Of a stretch of 64,000 bases of DNA, positions 48,735-60,900 are shown in pieces (position 1 is the stretch's first letter; each line of letters opens with the position of its first letter). Source of the stretch: Tetragonia tetragonoides. Lineage: Eukaryota; Streptophyta; Magnoliopsida; Caryophyllales; Aizoaceae. The translations under genes and the position numbers were made by a program. The stretch covers positions 12,307,501-12,371,500 of the forward strand of contig CM076153.1 in assembly GCA_038025085.1 (NCBI GenBank). Direction: 5' to 3'. Under the pieces are notes generated by a model. It saw only the letters and a list, made by a program, of their open reading frames with translations, had not been told where the DNA came from and did not search any database.

Positions 48735-49885
48735 ACTCAAGCACTCAGTTAATATGGTAATAACAACTAGAACTGTTGCAACTGGAACAGTTTTACAGAT
48801 TGCTATCTAAGCGTGATCTAGGCTAAAAGTCGATCATGGTGTAGATTTTTTGCGTGCATTATATGGTCATGCATGGTGCTAGTACGATCATTGAGTGCGG
48901 ACTTTGAGATTGATGTACTTGCTTGATTGTTTGAGGCTATCAAAATTAAAGGCATGATAACCACAAGCTGGCCTTCTGGTTTGATGAAATCGTCTTGAGC
49001 CTTGACAACCTCTGGAGGAGTTAATCGACGTATAGGTGAGCTAAGCCTCTCACTTGATTGAAGTCATATGGTGCTAAATGGAGATATCCAAATGCATAGA
49101 AAACCATGTCTATTACTCCTTCGTTCCAAATTGATGTACCCATTAGACTTTTTGAGTTAAACTTTACAAATATAGATCATTAATTTGTGAAAAATATATA
49201 GATATTTAAAATCAAAATGCTCTTCTGAAATTTATTTTAGATTATATTTTAAATCAACTTTTTATAATTTTTATATTTGTATAATTAAAGTTATTGATGC
49301 CCAAAGTGTTATCTAGGAGACCGTATAAAATCAAGTGGATACATCAATTGGGACGTACAGAGTATGTAATAACTATTCTATCGAATCGAATTTCATCCTT
49401 GTGGGAAAATGTTATTCAAGAACTAATCAATTGTTTAAATAGTAATTTTATTTTACAAGGTTTTGGCGAAATGTTTCATCTGAAGAAAATTAGAGGGTAA
49501 ATGAATCTCACACTTGTAAGCTTGTTTGGCTCAATGGAAAATGAATGCAAAGCAAAGAATTGATAGGAAATCAATAATTACCTCAAGTTGTAATTGTGGC
49601 AAATTAGCCCCAAAAGTTAATCTTAATTATCAGAATTTTCCAGCCAATATTTTACAATTGCAACAATGACAAACATTTATTATCTTTCCTTAAGATGGTG
49701 TATGCATGCCAAAGTAGATGCCCCCTAAAAGTGTGTGTGATTCATAATCTTTTTTTTTTTTTTTCAAGTGTGTATGACCCCGTCTTATATTGTCAAACTG
49801 TTTTGGATAGTAGTCTGTGTGGAACAGTAGAAATTAGTTAGATGCAATCGTTAATTTTGGGTAATTATATTATCAATCATCACTT
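48735..49885. other. 3'-UTR and intergenic DNA before the tRNA gene
   Basis: Apart from the Stowaway-like MITE at 49116-49362 I see no gene. Small open frames here lack any family resemblance. Confidence 0.7.
49116..49362. mobile_element. Stowaway-like MITE, 247 bp
   Basis: Left end CTCCTTCGTTCCAAATTGAT and right end (inverse) CTCTGTACGTCCCAATTGAT are imperfect inverted repeats of the CTCCCTCCGTCCC type. Both are flanked by TA, the Tc1/mariner target duplication. The interior is AT-rich and noncoding. Confidence 0.82.
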
Positions 49886-49959
49886 GGTCCTGTAGCTCAG
49901 TTGGTTAGAGCGTTGGTCTTATGAGCCGAAGGTCGCGAGTTCGAGCCTCGCCAGAACCA
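49886..49959 (+). tRNA. tRNA-Ile (anticodon UAU)
   Basis: All arms fold. The D arm is GCTC-AGTTGGTTA-GAGC, the anticodon stem TTGGT/GCCGA (with G-U pairs) encloses loop CTTATGA, and the T arm is GCGAG-TTCGAGC-CTCGC. The anticodon at positions 34-36 is TAT, reading AUA. The acceptor stem GGTCCTG/CAGAACC has one C-A mismatch at the fourth pair. There is no intron and no encoded CCA, as in eukaryotic nuclear tRNAs. A run of T follows about ten bases downstream as a Pol III terminator. The mismatch leaves doubt about function. Confidence 0.85.
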
Positions 49960-50804
49960 AGTTTAAATGTTTTTTTTTTCTTTTTGCATTGGTGTGTGTT
50001 CTAATAGCTGCATGTTTTGATGTAACTGGCTCAAGTATTCTTATTCTAATTCTCAAAGAGAGAAACCTCTAACAATACTCTGAAATGCATGTATTTGGTA
50101 TCAGTGAAGCCAAGGATGAGCCTTTTCGACAAACCGGAAAGGCATACAATGTTTTCAGCATCGAGTTAAGACCTCACTGTCAGCTCTGGCCTTTGTGGAT
50201 TCCATATGCAAACCACACACGTTCTGTCGTAAATTTATTAGAGATTCGGAGAATATCTCAAGCCCGTCCCAGATTGCACAAGATAACGCAAATGTTAAAC
50301 CTTGTCAAACACGAGACATTAGTGTTCAGATACCAACTTATCAATGTAGTTCATCTGATTCGCATCTTCAGCCTATAGGAACATTGAACAACTGTTTCAA
50401 CAAATATAAGCAATTCTGTAACTTACAGCCCCCATATGTTTCGTGTATTTGTTTGTTTGCCCTCGAGCAGTTTCTTACACAAGACCAAGTTTACGTTGGT
50501 CAAGGCATTTCCTGTCATAACAATTAGTTTCGTACATTGTTGGTTGATTACAGTCCATTTTGAAGAGAAAAGTTCCATCTGGCATTTGGGGCTACTCCTA
50601 CCGAGGATTATATGCTGATGACAAATCTCTAGATCTGCCCCATCATTATTCTAGCGACAGCTTTTCAGGATCTTCAAGTGCAGCCTGTTGCGTATTCATG
50701 CAGACAATCAGTTCTTAAGCAACTGTTAAATGGTTGACATGATCTTCTCGACCAATACAATTCCCGAGGCCAACTTATATTCAGTTTAGCTTCTATTTGC
50801 ACGT
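49960..50804. other. Intergenic DNA between the tRNA and the minus-strand gene
   Basis: This contains the Pol III T-run and the probable 3'-UTR of the minus-strand gene. No recognisable gene; open frames at 50085-50618 look random. Confidence 0.65.
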
Positions 50805-53800
50805 CTATGCTCCATATTTGGGTGCCTTCCACAGCTTAAACGCTACCTCGTATAGAAACCTATCTGCTGGAATTACAAGGTTTCCACTGTGCTGCAATGA
50901 TGGCAAAGATAAAACCATATTAGGATCTTCGTCGCCTTCTTTTCCAGTTCTAATATTCTTTTAGCAGCTAAAAATGGACACGTGGTTCTTTTTTCTGAGC
51001 AAAGAACATCTAAAAACAGACTCTAATGCAAAACTTTAATCTTTGCAATGATGGCAAAGATTAAACCATATTAGGATCTTCGTCGCCTTCTTTTCCAATT
51101 CTAATTTTCTTTAGCAGCTAAAGATGGACACGTGGTACTTTTTTCTGAACAAAGAACATCTAAAAACAGACTCTAATGCAAAAGTTATCGGAATCATACC
51201 TTTCTGAATTCTTTGAAGGAGAACTCCTCTGCGATATCCTTGCGAGTCACAGCGTCCTGCCATTGTGCTATCAACATTGGGCAATGGTGTCTGTAGATAA
51301 CAAATTAGTACATGGAGAAGTGAAAGTTTGTGTTTGGTATCTAAGGGCAATCAACAGAACCATTACCTAAAGCCATTCCTTAAATTCACTCCTTTAAGGG
51401 TATAGCTTTGACGTGGGAAGAGCAGTGAGAGATCAGAGTTATGTCCATCACTCAAAGACACAAGTGATAAGTTTGAATCATTCTCCATGGCAGTCCCAAA
51501 GCTCATGACAAGTGATAAATGCAAACGGGATCGAACTTCAGACCCAGGTTGCGATAACTGCAGTATCTTACCAACCAAGCTGTTGGCACACTCAAGATCA
51601 TTCTGCCCATTTTCTTTTATATGTGCCCCAATATGAACAAAGACTAGATCAAAATAGTCTGTATCTAAAGCCTTTCCATCTTGAAATCCAAGCAACTTCA
51701 GCAACTCACAGGCTGCATCATCACTTGATTGCCCATCTCTAAGCTTGTCAAATTCCACAGCAGTAAAACCAAGCTTCTCTCCAAAACATTTGACAGCTGG
51801 AGTATTAGTGACTATGGCAGCTTTCATTCCCATGAACCTATCAGAGGACCACTCAGAATTTTTATATGCTTCTATAAAGCATCATTATTTGTGAACTATT
51901 ATGACCCAGTTATGATTCCAATTATACCTTTCTGCCATAGTAGGAACTTGCTCTGAAGTTTTTGATTGAGGACCCTTCTCTCCATTCTGAACCCAGAAAG
52001 CAACTGTTAGCATGTCAAAACTTTATAGTGCGTCAAATCACTGCTTGTACAACTATATAGCACCTACAGCATTGGGCAAAGCTTCACTTGCATCCAGTAG
52101 CTGTGCCAATTCTCCGATAAGCTTTTCTTCTTCTGCCTCTGCCATCGAACATGGGAAGTAAGAACAGAACCAGATAAAGGTGCACTTCACCCGATTACAT
52201 GCTCGTTAAGAGACCTAAAAAATGTACACTGAAATATTTCTGTCCTTAAGTGCATGTGATACTACATATGAATATTAAAATGTATACCACATATATGTTT
52301 GTAATGTAATAAAAGTTTCACACCATCCCCTCTAAGTATCTGACTATCTGGGTGTACCGCTATCCAAGAAAAACAAGTTTACTGTCCTTCAAAGTAGACC
52401 TTTGGTGGATAGAATGCTTGCTAGAGTTAAGTCTTGGACTGCAAAATTCCTCTCCAATGTTGATTGGTATATAACTACATATTATTTAGCCTCCAAAATT
52501 ACTTGATACAGATGTTTCTCATCCCTAAGAGGTGATGAAGCTTGTGGAAGCTATCTACAGAACATTCATATGGACAGGGAAAGCTGGTTTACATTTTCTG
52601 TTGTTTGTGGAGGTCAAATATGTCTCAGAGAGTCAGGGTGCAAGGAGAGCTGAACGAAATTTGGATTCTTGGCAGCACGGCAAAGCTCTCTACAAAGAAG
52701 ATTTACACACAGCTCAAACGCAGCTTTCAGAAAGTTGACTTGAAGAGATTAATATGCAACAACGTGGGACTGCTTAAGGAAGTCTTTATATGTGGTTTGT
52801 ACTTCAGGAAAGATCAAGCATGGCCGATAGAACTTGAATACGGGGAATCGATTGTAATGTGAACTGTGATGTGTGTAACTCAGATAACGAGTCACACAGT
52901 CATCTATTCTTTTATCAAGTCTTTAGCCAATCTGATCTAAATTTCTCAACTGCGTGGAGAAGGGCAACTGCAAATATGAGTGGCAGTCTCCAAAAGCACA
53001 GGGTTGTACTCGAATTACTCTTGCAGCAACAAATGGACACTATCTGGCTGAAGAAAAACCAGAACTTTCAACAAATGCAGCAAACCAAACCAATAAGTGT
53101 CAACAGAGATTGTCTTACAAGTACTGTCTGGGCGCTGTCCAATTCATTGAGTGATAGAATAGCGGAACTTAATAAAATATCTTAGGGTATATAATGTGAA
53201 TGAAACAATATGGGATCACTGAGTGTTTATGCATGCTAGACCTTGGACATGATGTGGGGAGCTTGACCAACCCTTCCTAGAAGATAGGGCTTTCCTCTCT
53301 CTGATGCAGAGAAATGGTGCAGTTTTACTGAAAGCTGCCCTCTTATGCACTTAATTTCATGTGGTATCTTGATTCTTGATTACAAAACGAAGATTTCATG
53401 TGACAGGAAAGACTGAAATTGGGACAGATACTTTGTGCAGTAAATCATACATCCGGATAATGGATATGTCCACTAGTCAGAAGAAGTCACAGGATGTTAA
53501 GCCCAAGAAGAAAAGAACGGCGTAGAAATCAAGTTACAATTTACAATAACACAATGTCCAATCATAGTGGTAAGAGAAACACAGGTTCACAAGGTGAATC
53601 GGGGTCAAAAACTATGCTATCGAACTCCATTCAAACTTAACAGTTAACATATAAATCCCATCACAGTAAAGTAATGATTAGCACTATATTCGTCGAACAT
53701 TATCTAGTCGTTGATCATAATAAAACACCATTCCGAAGCATTCCGGAGCCCTAAGGTTAGAATAGGCAATCCCACAATCATGAAGCCAAATGGTACCATC

Positions 53801-54548
53801 CTAATTCCTAAACAAGCTAACAAAGGTATTCAAAGACAATGTCTCACCATAAACCAAAGATGAAGTCAATGTTACATTGCCAAGGCCCTAATAAACATAA
53901 TTACTTAACTCCATTGCTCTTGACCCACGATGATACTGGAAATTGTTCTTAATCTATAGATCACAAGTACAGCTAATTTTCATCCCCTCTCTTACTCGCC
54001 CATGCCAATATTAGAATTTCTTTTGTCAGCCTCACCGTCTTTAGAATAGAACAAATAAAAAGCACTAGAAGCAGTCAATAAATCTCAGTTAAAATACCAT
54101 CAAAAGTTGCAAAATCACCAAAATACACTAATCAAATTCTAACCCAGAAGTAAATGATTGCACCCCAAAATCATTGGCCTCAATCTGTATGATAAAACTT
54201 TTCATTTCCTGATTTCCCCAACAAAACCCAGAAAACAGATGGGTTCGAATTTGATTAATTTGCATTGAAATATAACACAAGATGACCATAAAATCAAAAA
54301 GCAACGCTTTTGAATACTGGGTATTGAAGTTGACAGCAAAATGCATAAAGTTCAATTCTTTTTAATTATTTATGTATTTATCTTTATTTTGAAGGAGGCT
54401 AACCTGGGGTGGGAGAGGCATAATCGAGGGCCAATAAGCCAGAGCAACCTCGTGATGTGACTGCGTGAATGTGAGAGTGAGAAGGTGTGATCAGAGGGGC
54501 TAACCCATAACCGTACAGTACCAGTGCTCTGCTTGGTTTGTCCGCCAT
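50805..54548 (-). CDS. Plant-conserved protein of unknown function, 307 aa
   Basis: Six exons on the minus strand join in frame: 54548-54404, 52138-52068, 51986-51928, 51837-51367, 51290-51200 and 50891-50805 (start ATG at 54548, stop at 50805). All junctions are GT-AG. The product starts MADKPSRALVLYGYGLAPLI and includes AEEEKLIGELAQLLDAS, FMGMKAAIVTNTPAVKCFGE, FDLVFVHIGAHI, a SRLHLSLVMSFG segment, CPMLIAQWQDAVTRKD, and ends DRFLYEVAFKLWKAPKYGA. I recognise the C-terminal part as conserved in land plants but know no function. There is no signal peptide or membrane segment. The HIGAH-type strand recalls alkaline-phosphatase-fold proteins, which is only a guess. Intron 1 (2.27 kb) holds a LINE fragment; intron 5 holds a ~150-bp duplication. 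A GAGA-rich leader precedes the ATG. Confidence 0.85.
50893..51186. repeat. ~150-bp tandem duplication in intron 5 of the minus-strand gene
   Basis: TGCAATGATGGCAAAGAT, CCATATTAGGATCTTCGTCG, TTTAGCAGCTAAA-ATGGACA, ACATCTAAAAACAGACTCTA occur at 50893 and again at 51044. One copy abuts the 3' splice site of the last exon; the other copy has lost the CAG acceptor. Confidence 0.93.
52330..53170 (+). mobile_element. Degenerate LINE reverse-transcriptase 3' fragment
   Basis: Broken frames show the order typical of plant LINEs: KKNKFTVLQSRPLVDRMLAR, VKSWTAKFLS, MKLVEAIYRTFIWTGKA, then CNSDNESHSHLFFYQVFS (a zinc-binding segment with one Cys lost). Several frameshifts break it. It lies in intron 1 of the minus-strand gene, in opposite orientation to that gene. 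Confidence 0.75.
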
Positions 54549-55053
54549 TTTCTCTGCTTATGAGAGAGAGTGAGAGAGAGGAGAGAGAGGAGAGAGAGGG
54601 GTGATGTGAACGTTTAGGAAGGGTGCACTAGCACGAACGAGAACGACTGAACGAGTTAGCAGCGTAGGATTTGCCCAGAGAATCAACTTTCTATGTCGTG
54701 TCGTGTCGTGTTGTTGAGAACTTGAGATGGGTAGGATTTAGAATTTTAGATCGATGAAACTGGTGGATCCAACGGTTTACAGATTTGGTCACTTCGGCTT
54801 CGGATTGGTTACATATTTGATTTGGGGTCAAGTTCAGTTTTAAGTTCATTTTTCGACTTGTACCGGGTTGAGAAAATTTTGTCAGAACCCTGAAAAACGG
54901 GTCGAATTTTGATAGCTCTAATAACATAGATGGTCAATTCCCACAATAATTTGAGCTCGAATCTCATACCTATTAGATTCAGATCAAAATATACTCCGAA
55001 ATGAGATGCATTTATAATTTGTTTAGAACATATGAGTAAGAGTGTTAAGTTAT

Positions 55054-57960
55054 TGTAACACCCCGAATTTCCGTCCAATTTAAAATCATTTAAAATCACG
55101 AGTTGCAGCGGAAAAACTCTGGAAATTCGAAGCGTTACCGCCGTATTTAATGTTCAAATCAAATACCAGGCTAGAAAGGAAAAACAGGTGCTAGAAACCT
55201 CAACTCACATACTAGATAATTAAATAATAACTATCTTTTTCAACTAACTTAAAAACAATTAATCCAACTGAAATAAAAGTATTAAACTTATTAATTCTCA
55301 TGCAAGAGAATTAATCTTCTTACTATATAAAATCCCAATAATAACAAAGTTCCAACTAAACAACAAAATAAATGTTTTTAGAAGATATACTATCTTCTTG
55401 GTACGCCTTCCCTTGCTCAACTCCTCGAGCTACAATCCTATCAATCTACTCCCCCATATAGACAAATTCCATATCGGTTCATCATAGGCCCACCATTGAA
55501 GAGAAATGGACAACAAACACAAGTAAAAAGAAAAACAACTAATCAGCGATGCTGAGTAATTCATAACCACATAATCCATCTCAATCTCCAAAATTAAGTT
55601 CACATGCTTAATCAATAACAACAATAATCATGCTTTAAGAAAAGTAAGACAACATGCTTTAACTTAAAGACACAATAATCACCAAATAATAAATCTCATT
55701 ATTTATTATTATCCTTTAGCCAAGCTCGTTAGAGAGAAGAGAATCGCAAGAATTGTCAAACCAACCGCAGTCGATTCAATAGGATCTTAGTCCCATGCAC
55801 AGTGGCAAAAGAGGGATCAACCGTCCCGGAGTATAGATGACTCCCGAAGTACTTCTAGATGTTCCTAAGTATGCATACCCTCTCTCAACCCTTAGGTTTA
55901 CAAGAAGAACAGTTTCATCCACAAAACTTCACTTGCCCAATCATCATATATGGATACAAGCTTTAACTAAATACATTGAGGTCATAACCAATGGAACCAC
56001 TCAACATACCAAATGACAAATTCTCATTCGCATCCTTTGGTGGATCTCTCACACAAAGAAGTCTTAACTCTCAATTCAATTTAATATGGTGATCACATAA
56101 CAGGTAATACACATAATCTTGGCACTCAAGTAACACGATATGGTTACAATTTCCGATGGCATTTTACATGAAAGGGCATCTAGGCCTTAATTCAAAACCA
56201 CCTAATCAATAGTCAAAGTTCATATCAACTTATTGAAGTAACATGCTTCTAACATGATTCCACATGCTTACTAACATGATACAAAATAGCGTTTTCGAGC
56301 TATATCCAATTGAACAATTATTAACATAATTTTCGTTCAATAACCAATAATAAAAACATGCATCTCCTCACATGAATATTAATCAAGTAGACATTGCTAC
56401 ACAAGTGAATTTCCAACATTATACATGCATTCACTATCATATAATTCTATACGAATCATCACAAGGAAATAAACATCGATTATCCCTTCTCAAATATTCA
56501 CAAGTCCAAATAAGAATTCACACTCCTAATTCAATACTAGACAATGAATACAAATCCCAACCAATATGAATTATGACAAAGAGATTACATAATTCATAGA
56601 GACATGAATTACGACAAAGGAATTTCATAATTCATCAAGACATGAATTACCTTTAGCAATAGGCAATCACACAATCAATAAACGTAAGCTCCTTACGTTT
56701 AAGCGCGGTCAACGAGTCCTAACAAATCCACAATGTAACAATAGTCAATACCTTGACTTCTAAACCACTTTATTAAACTTTAAAAATGATTTAGTACCCT
56801 TAATTTAATTAATTAAGTTGCTGGAATTTTCAGTTACTCATGCATGCTCAAAGTTTCCAAAAACGAATTCGCATAAACAAAATAGGAAACTTTCCAAAAC
56901 CCTAAACAAGTCAACTAGTCAACACTCAAACCACATCACCATCACCACCCATCACCACCGCTGTCTCCCTGCCAGCGGTGGCTGGTGGCGCCGGGCAGCC
57001 GCCGCTGCTGGCCGCACGGCCAGCAGCCCGGCGCTGCCGGCTGCTGCAGCACGGCAGGGTGCTACCATGTGCAGCACACGGCCCTGCCGTGATGCACCCG
57101 AACCAAAACCCTTTTTTTTTTTTTTGTTAAACAAATTTAACAAACCCTAATCTAATCAAATCCATAATTTAATTAGATTACAAAGATCTAACCTTTTTCA
57201 TTCAAACTTGATCCAATTCAATAAAAACCACAAATCAAACCCTAATCATGATTCTATCATGCAAATTGAATATAATCTAACAAACCCTAGATAATACTAA
57301 ATTAGGGTTTATCATACAAAACTAGGGTTCATGAAAACATACTTGAATCGAATAAAAAACGTTTAATAATCAAAGGAAATCAATTTAGAATACTTACTTG
57401 AAAATTCAAAGAATTAAAATTGAACAAGATGGATTGTGAAAAGTGATGAACTTTCTCCTCCTTTTTGCCCTAGGAATTTCGGCCGTGTGAGTGGAGAGAG
57501 AGAGAGACGTTTTGTTTTTTTTTTTTTTTTTTTTTTTGTTTGGTAAAGAATCAGTTATGTGAGGAAGTTGAGTATATTTAGGAACCCCCAAATCTACTCC
57601 TTCTTCACTAAACTGCTTCTTTCCTAAAAATTCTCCTTAATTCCCTCCACTTACCAAATATTTTAGGAACTAAATTTTGAAAATAAGATCAGCAAAATTG
57701 ATCCCTATTTTCGGCTAGGGTGGCCGAAAATAAGGCCCATTGGTGCCTTATAATTTTCGGCCACTTCCGTAAATTAGAGAGCCCAATCTCTTTTTTTTAT
57801 TTTGGCCCAATTATAATTTAATTAGGTCCAAAACTAAAACCCAATATTAATTAGGCACTCAAAACATTTATGAGCCCAATTAAATATTTTAAATACGAAT
57901 TTGCATTTTCTTTTTAAGTAATTATTATTCTAAAATGAATAAAAATTACGGGGTATTACA
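55054..57960. mobile_element. Solo LTR, 2907 bp
   Basis: The segment starts TGTAACACCCCG and ends CGGGGTATTACA (12-bp imperfect inverted ends with TG...CA). Perfect 5-bp duplications GTTAT flank it at 55049-55053 and 57961-57965. No internal coding domain, primer-binding site or second LTR was found, so a solo LTR is the simplest reading; a non-coding LARD-type element is the alternative. Inside are a GC-rich CTGCTGG/CCGGCAGC patch (56950-57080) and poly-T runs. Confidence 0.82.
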
Positions 57961-57965
57961 GTTAT

Positions 57966-60900
57966 GCTCCCACGTCATCAAAGAGCAAAGAGTGATGCCA
58001 CAATTAAAATGAGATGTGCCACCTAAGAAAAAAAAAATAGGACGCGCCACCTAAGCAAACTCAATAAACTAAAAGTTTATCAAAATTTTCATAAAAGATA
58101 ATTATATCACCTATGCATTTGGTGTTCTGGCTCTTACACTAGTGTCCCGTAAAACGTCCTTCCAAGCCTATTAGGAGACGGCTAAGCGACCCCAACGGTC
58201 ACCCATGTCCTCTATGGGTGTTCCATGCGATGTGGTGCGAAAATATTCGCCTTCGTTTCGGGGGCCCCCGGAAGACCCAAAAACGTGAAATTATAGCTTT
58301 CTTTTTCGGCTTCCTAGACCCCGGGTGTCATTTTTGCAAAAACTTCTCTGGGGGGTCTATCATGACTCTAGAGCACTCTCGATGCCCCTGGAGGGACATC
58401 CGGATCCCCGAACTTTGATACCCCCTATGCATTTAGTGTTCCTACTCTTAGACCAGTGTCCCATAAAACGTCATTCCAAGCATATCAGGGACCGGATAAG
58501 CGACTCTGAGGGCCTCCCATGTGCCCTAAGGGTGTTCCGTGCGAGGGCTTCCCATGTCCTCTATGGGTATTCCGTGCTATGTGGTGCAAAAATATCCACC
58601 TTCGTTCTGGGGCCTCCCGGAAGCTCAAAAAACATGGATTATAGCCTTTGTTTTCGGCTTCCCGGACCCCGAGTGACATTTTTTCCCAAACTTCTGCGAG
58701 GGGTCTATCATGAACCTAAAGGACCCTCGGGGAGATCTGGGTCCCCGAATTTTGATATCACCCATGCCTTTGGTATTCCGACTATTACACCAGTGTCCCG
58801 TAAAACGTCATTCCAAGCCTATCAGGGACCGGATAAGCGACCACGAGGGCCTCCCATATCCCCTAGGGTTTTCCCATGCATTGTAGTGCGAAAATATCTA
58901 CCTTCATTCCGCGGCTCCTCGTAATCCCAAAAAACGTGGATTATAGCCTTTGTTTTGGCTTCCCGGGTGTCATTTTTGCCCAAACTTTTCCAGGGGTCTA
59001 TCATGACCTTAGAGTACCGTCGGTGCCTCGGGAGGAACATCCGGATCCCCAAACTTCGATATCACCCATGCCCTTTGGTGTTCTGGTTCGTACACTAGTG
59101 TCCAGTAAAACAACCTTCCAAGCCTATCAAGGATGGGAGAGAAGTGACCCCGAGGGCCTCCCATGTCCTCTAGGGATGTTCCATGCAATGTGGTGCGAAA
59201 ATATCCAACTTTTTTACGGGGCATCCCGCAAGCCCAGAAAAAAGTGGATTATAACCTTCGTTTTCGGCTTCCCGAACCCCGACTGTCATTTTTGCCCAAA
59301 CTTCTCCGAGGGGTCTATCATAACCCTAGATCACCCTCGGTGCTCCGGGAAGGACATCCGGATCTCCGAACTTTGCTATCCGCCATGTTTTTGGTGTTCC
59401 GACTCTTAGACAAGTGTCCCACAAAACGCTCTTCTAAACCTATCAGGGACCATATAAGGGACCCCGAGTGTCTCCCATGGCCCCTAGGATTGTTCTATGC
59501 GATGTGGTGTGAAAGTACACACCTTCGTTCTGGAACCTCCCGAAAGCCCAAAAAACGTGGATTATAGCCTTCGTTTTCGGCTTCCCGGGGCCCGAGTATA
59601 ATTTTTTTTTCTAAACTTTTTTGGGAGGTCTATCTTGACCCTAGAGTACCCTCGGTGCCCCAGGAGGTATATCCGAATCCCCGAACTTTGATATACCCAT
59701 GCCTCTGGTGTTTTGGCTCTTACACAAGTGTCCCGTAAAACGCTCTTCCAAGCCTATCAGAGACTGGGCGACCCTGAGGGCCTCCTATGTCCCCTAGGAG
59801 TGTTCCGTGCGATGTGGTGCAAAAATATTTACCTTCGTTTCGCGACCTCCCGGAAGCCCAAAAGACGGGATTATAGCCTTCGTTTTTGGCTTCCCGGCCC
59901 CAGGTGTCATTTTTGCCAAAACTTCTCCGGCAGGTCTAGCATGAACCTAGATGACCCTCGGTGCCCCTGGAGGGACATCTAAATCCCCGAACTTCGATAT
60001 CACCCATGCCTTTGGTGTTCTAGCTCTTACATCACTGTCCCGTAAAATGCCCTTCTAAGCCTATTAGGGACCGGATAAGCGACCCCGAGGGCCTCCCATG
60101 TCCTCTAGGGGTGTTTCGTGCAATGTAATGCAAAAATATCCACCTTCGTTCCTGTGCCTCCCACTAACAAAAAAAAAAGTGGATTATAACATTCGTTTTT
60201 GGCTTCCCGGGCCCCGCTTGAAATTTTTGCCCAAAATTCTCTGGGGGGTCTATGATGACCCTAGATCACCCTCGGTGCTCCAAAAGGGACATTCGTATCC
60301 CCTAACTTTTGATATCCCCTATGATTTTGGTGTTCCGACTCTTAGACAAGTGTCCCGTAAAACGCCTTTCCAAACCTATCAAGGACCGAATAAGCGACCT
60401 CAATTGTCTCTCACGTCTCTAAGGGGTGTTCCGTGCAAAGTAATGTGAACATATCCACCTTCATTCTAGGGCCTCCCGGAAGCCTAAAAAAACGTGGATT
60501 TTAGCATTCGTTTTCATCTTCTCGGGGCACGGGTATAATTATTGCATAAACTTCTCCGGGGGAGGTCTATCATGACCTTAGAGTACCCTCGGTGCCGCAC
60601 GCGGGAGTGTTATCTGGATCCCCAAACTTCGATACACCCATGCCTTTGGTGTTTTGACTCTTACAAAAGTGTCCCGTAAAACACTTGTCCAAGCATATCA
60701 GGGACTGGATAAGCGACCCTAAGGCCCACTAAAACCGTGGATTAGCCTTCGTTTTCGGCTTCCCAGGACCCGGGTGTCATTTTTTTCCAAACTTTTCTGG
60801 TGGGTTTATCATGACCCAAGAGCACCCTCGGTGTCCCGGGAGGGACATCCGAATCCCCAAACTTCGATATCACTCATGTCTTTGGTGTTCCAACTCTTGC

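Noticed and set aside
56818..57150. Ala/Arg-rich frames in the solo LTR
   Set aside because: Produced by a GC-rich simple-sequence patch in the LTR; present on both strands.
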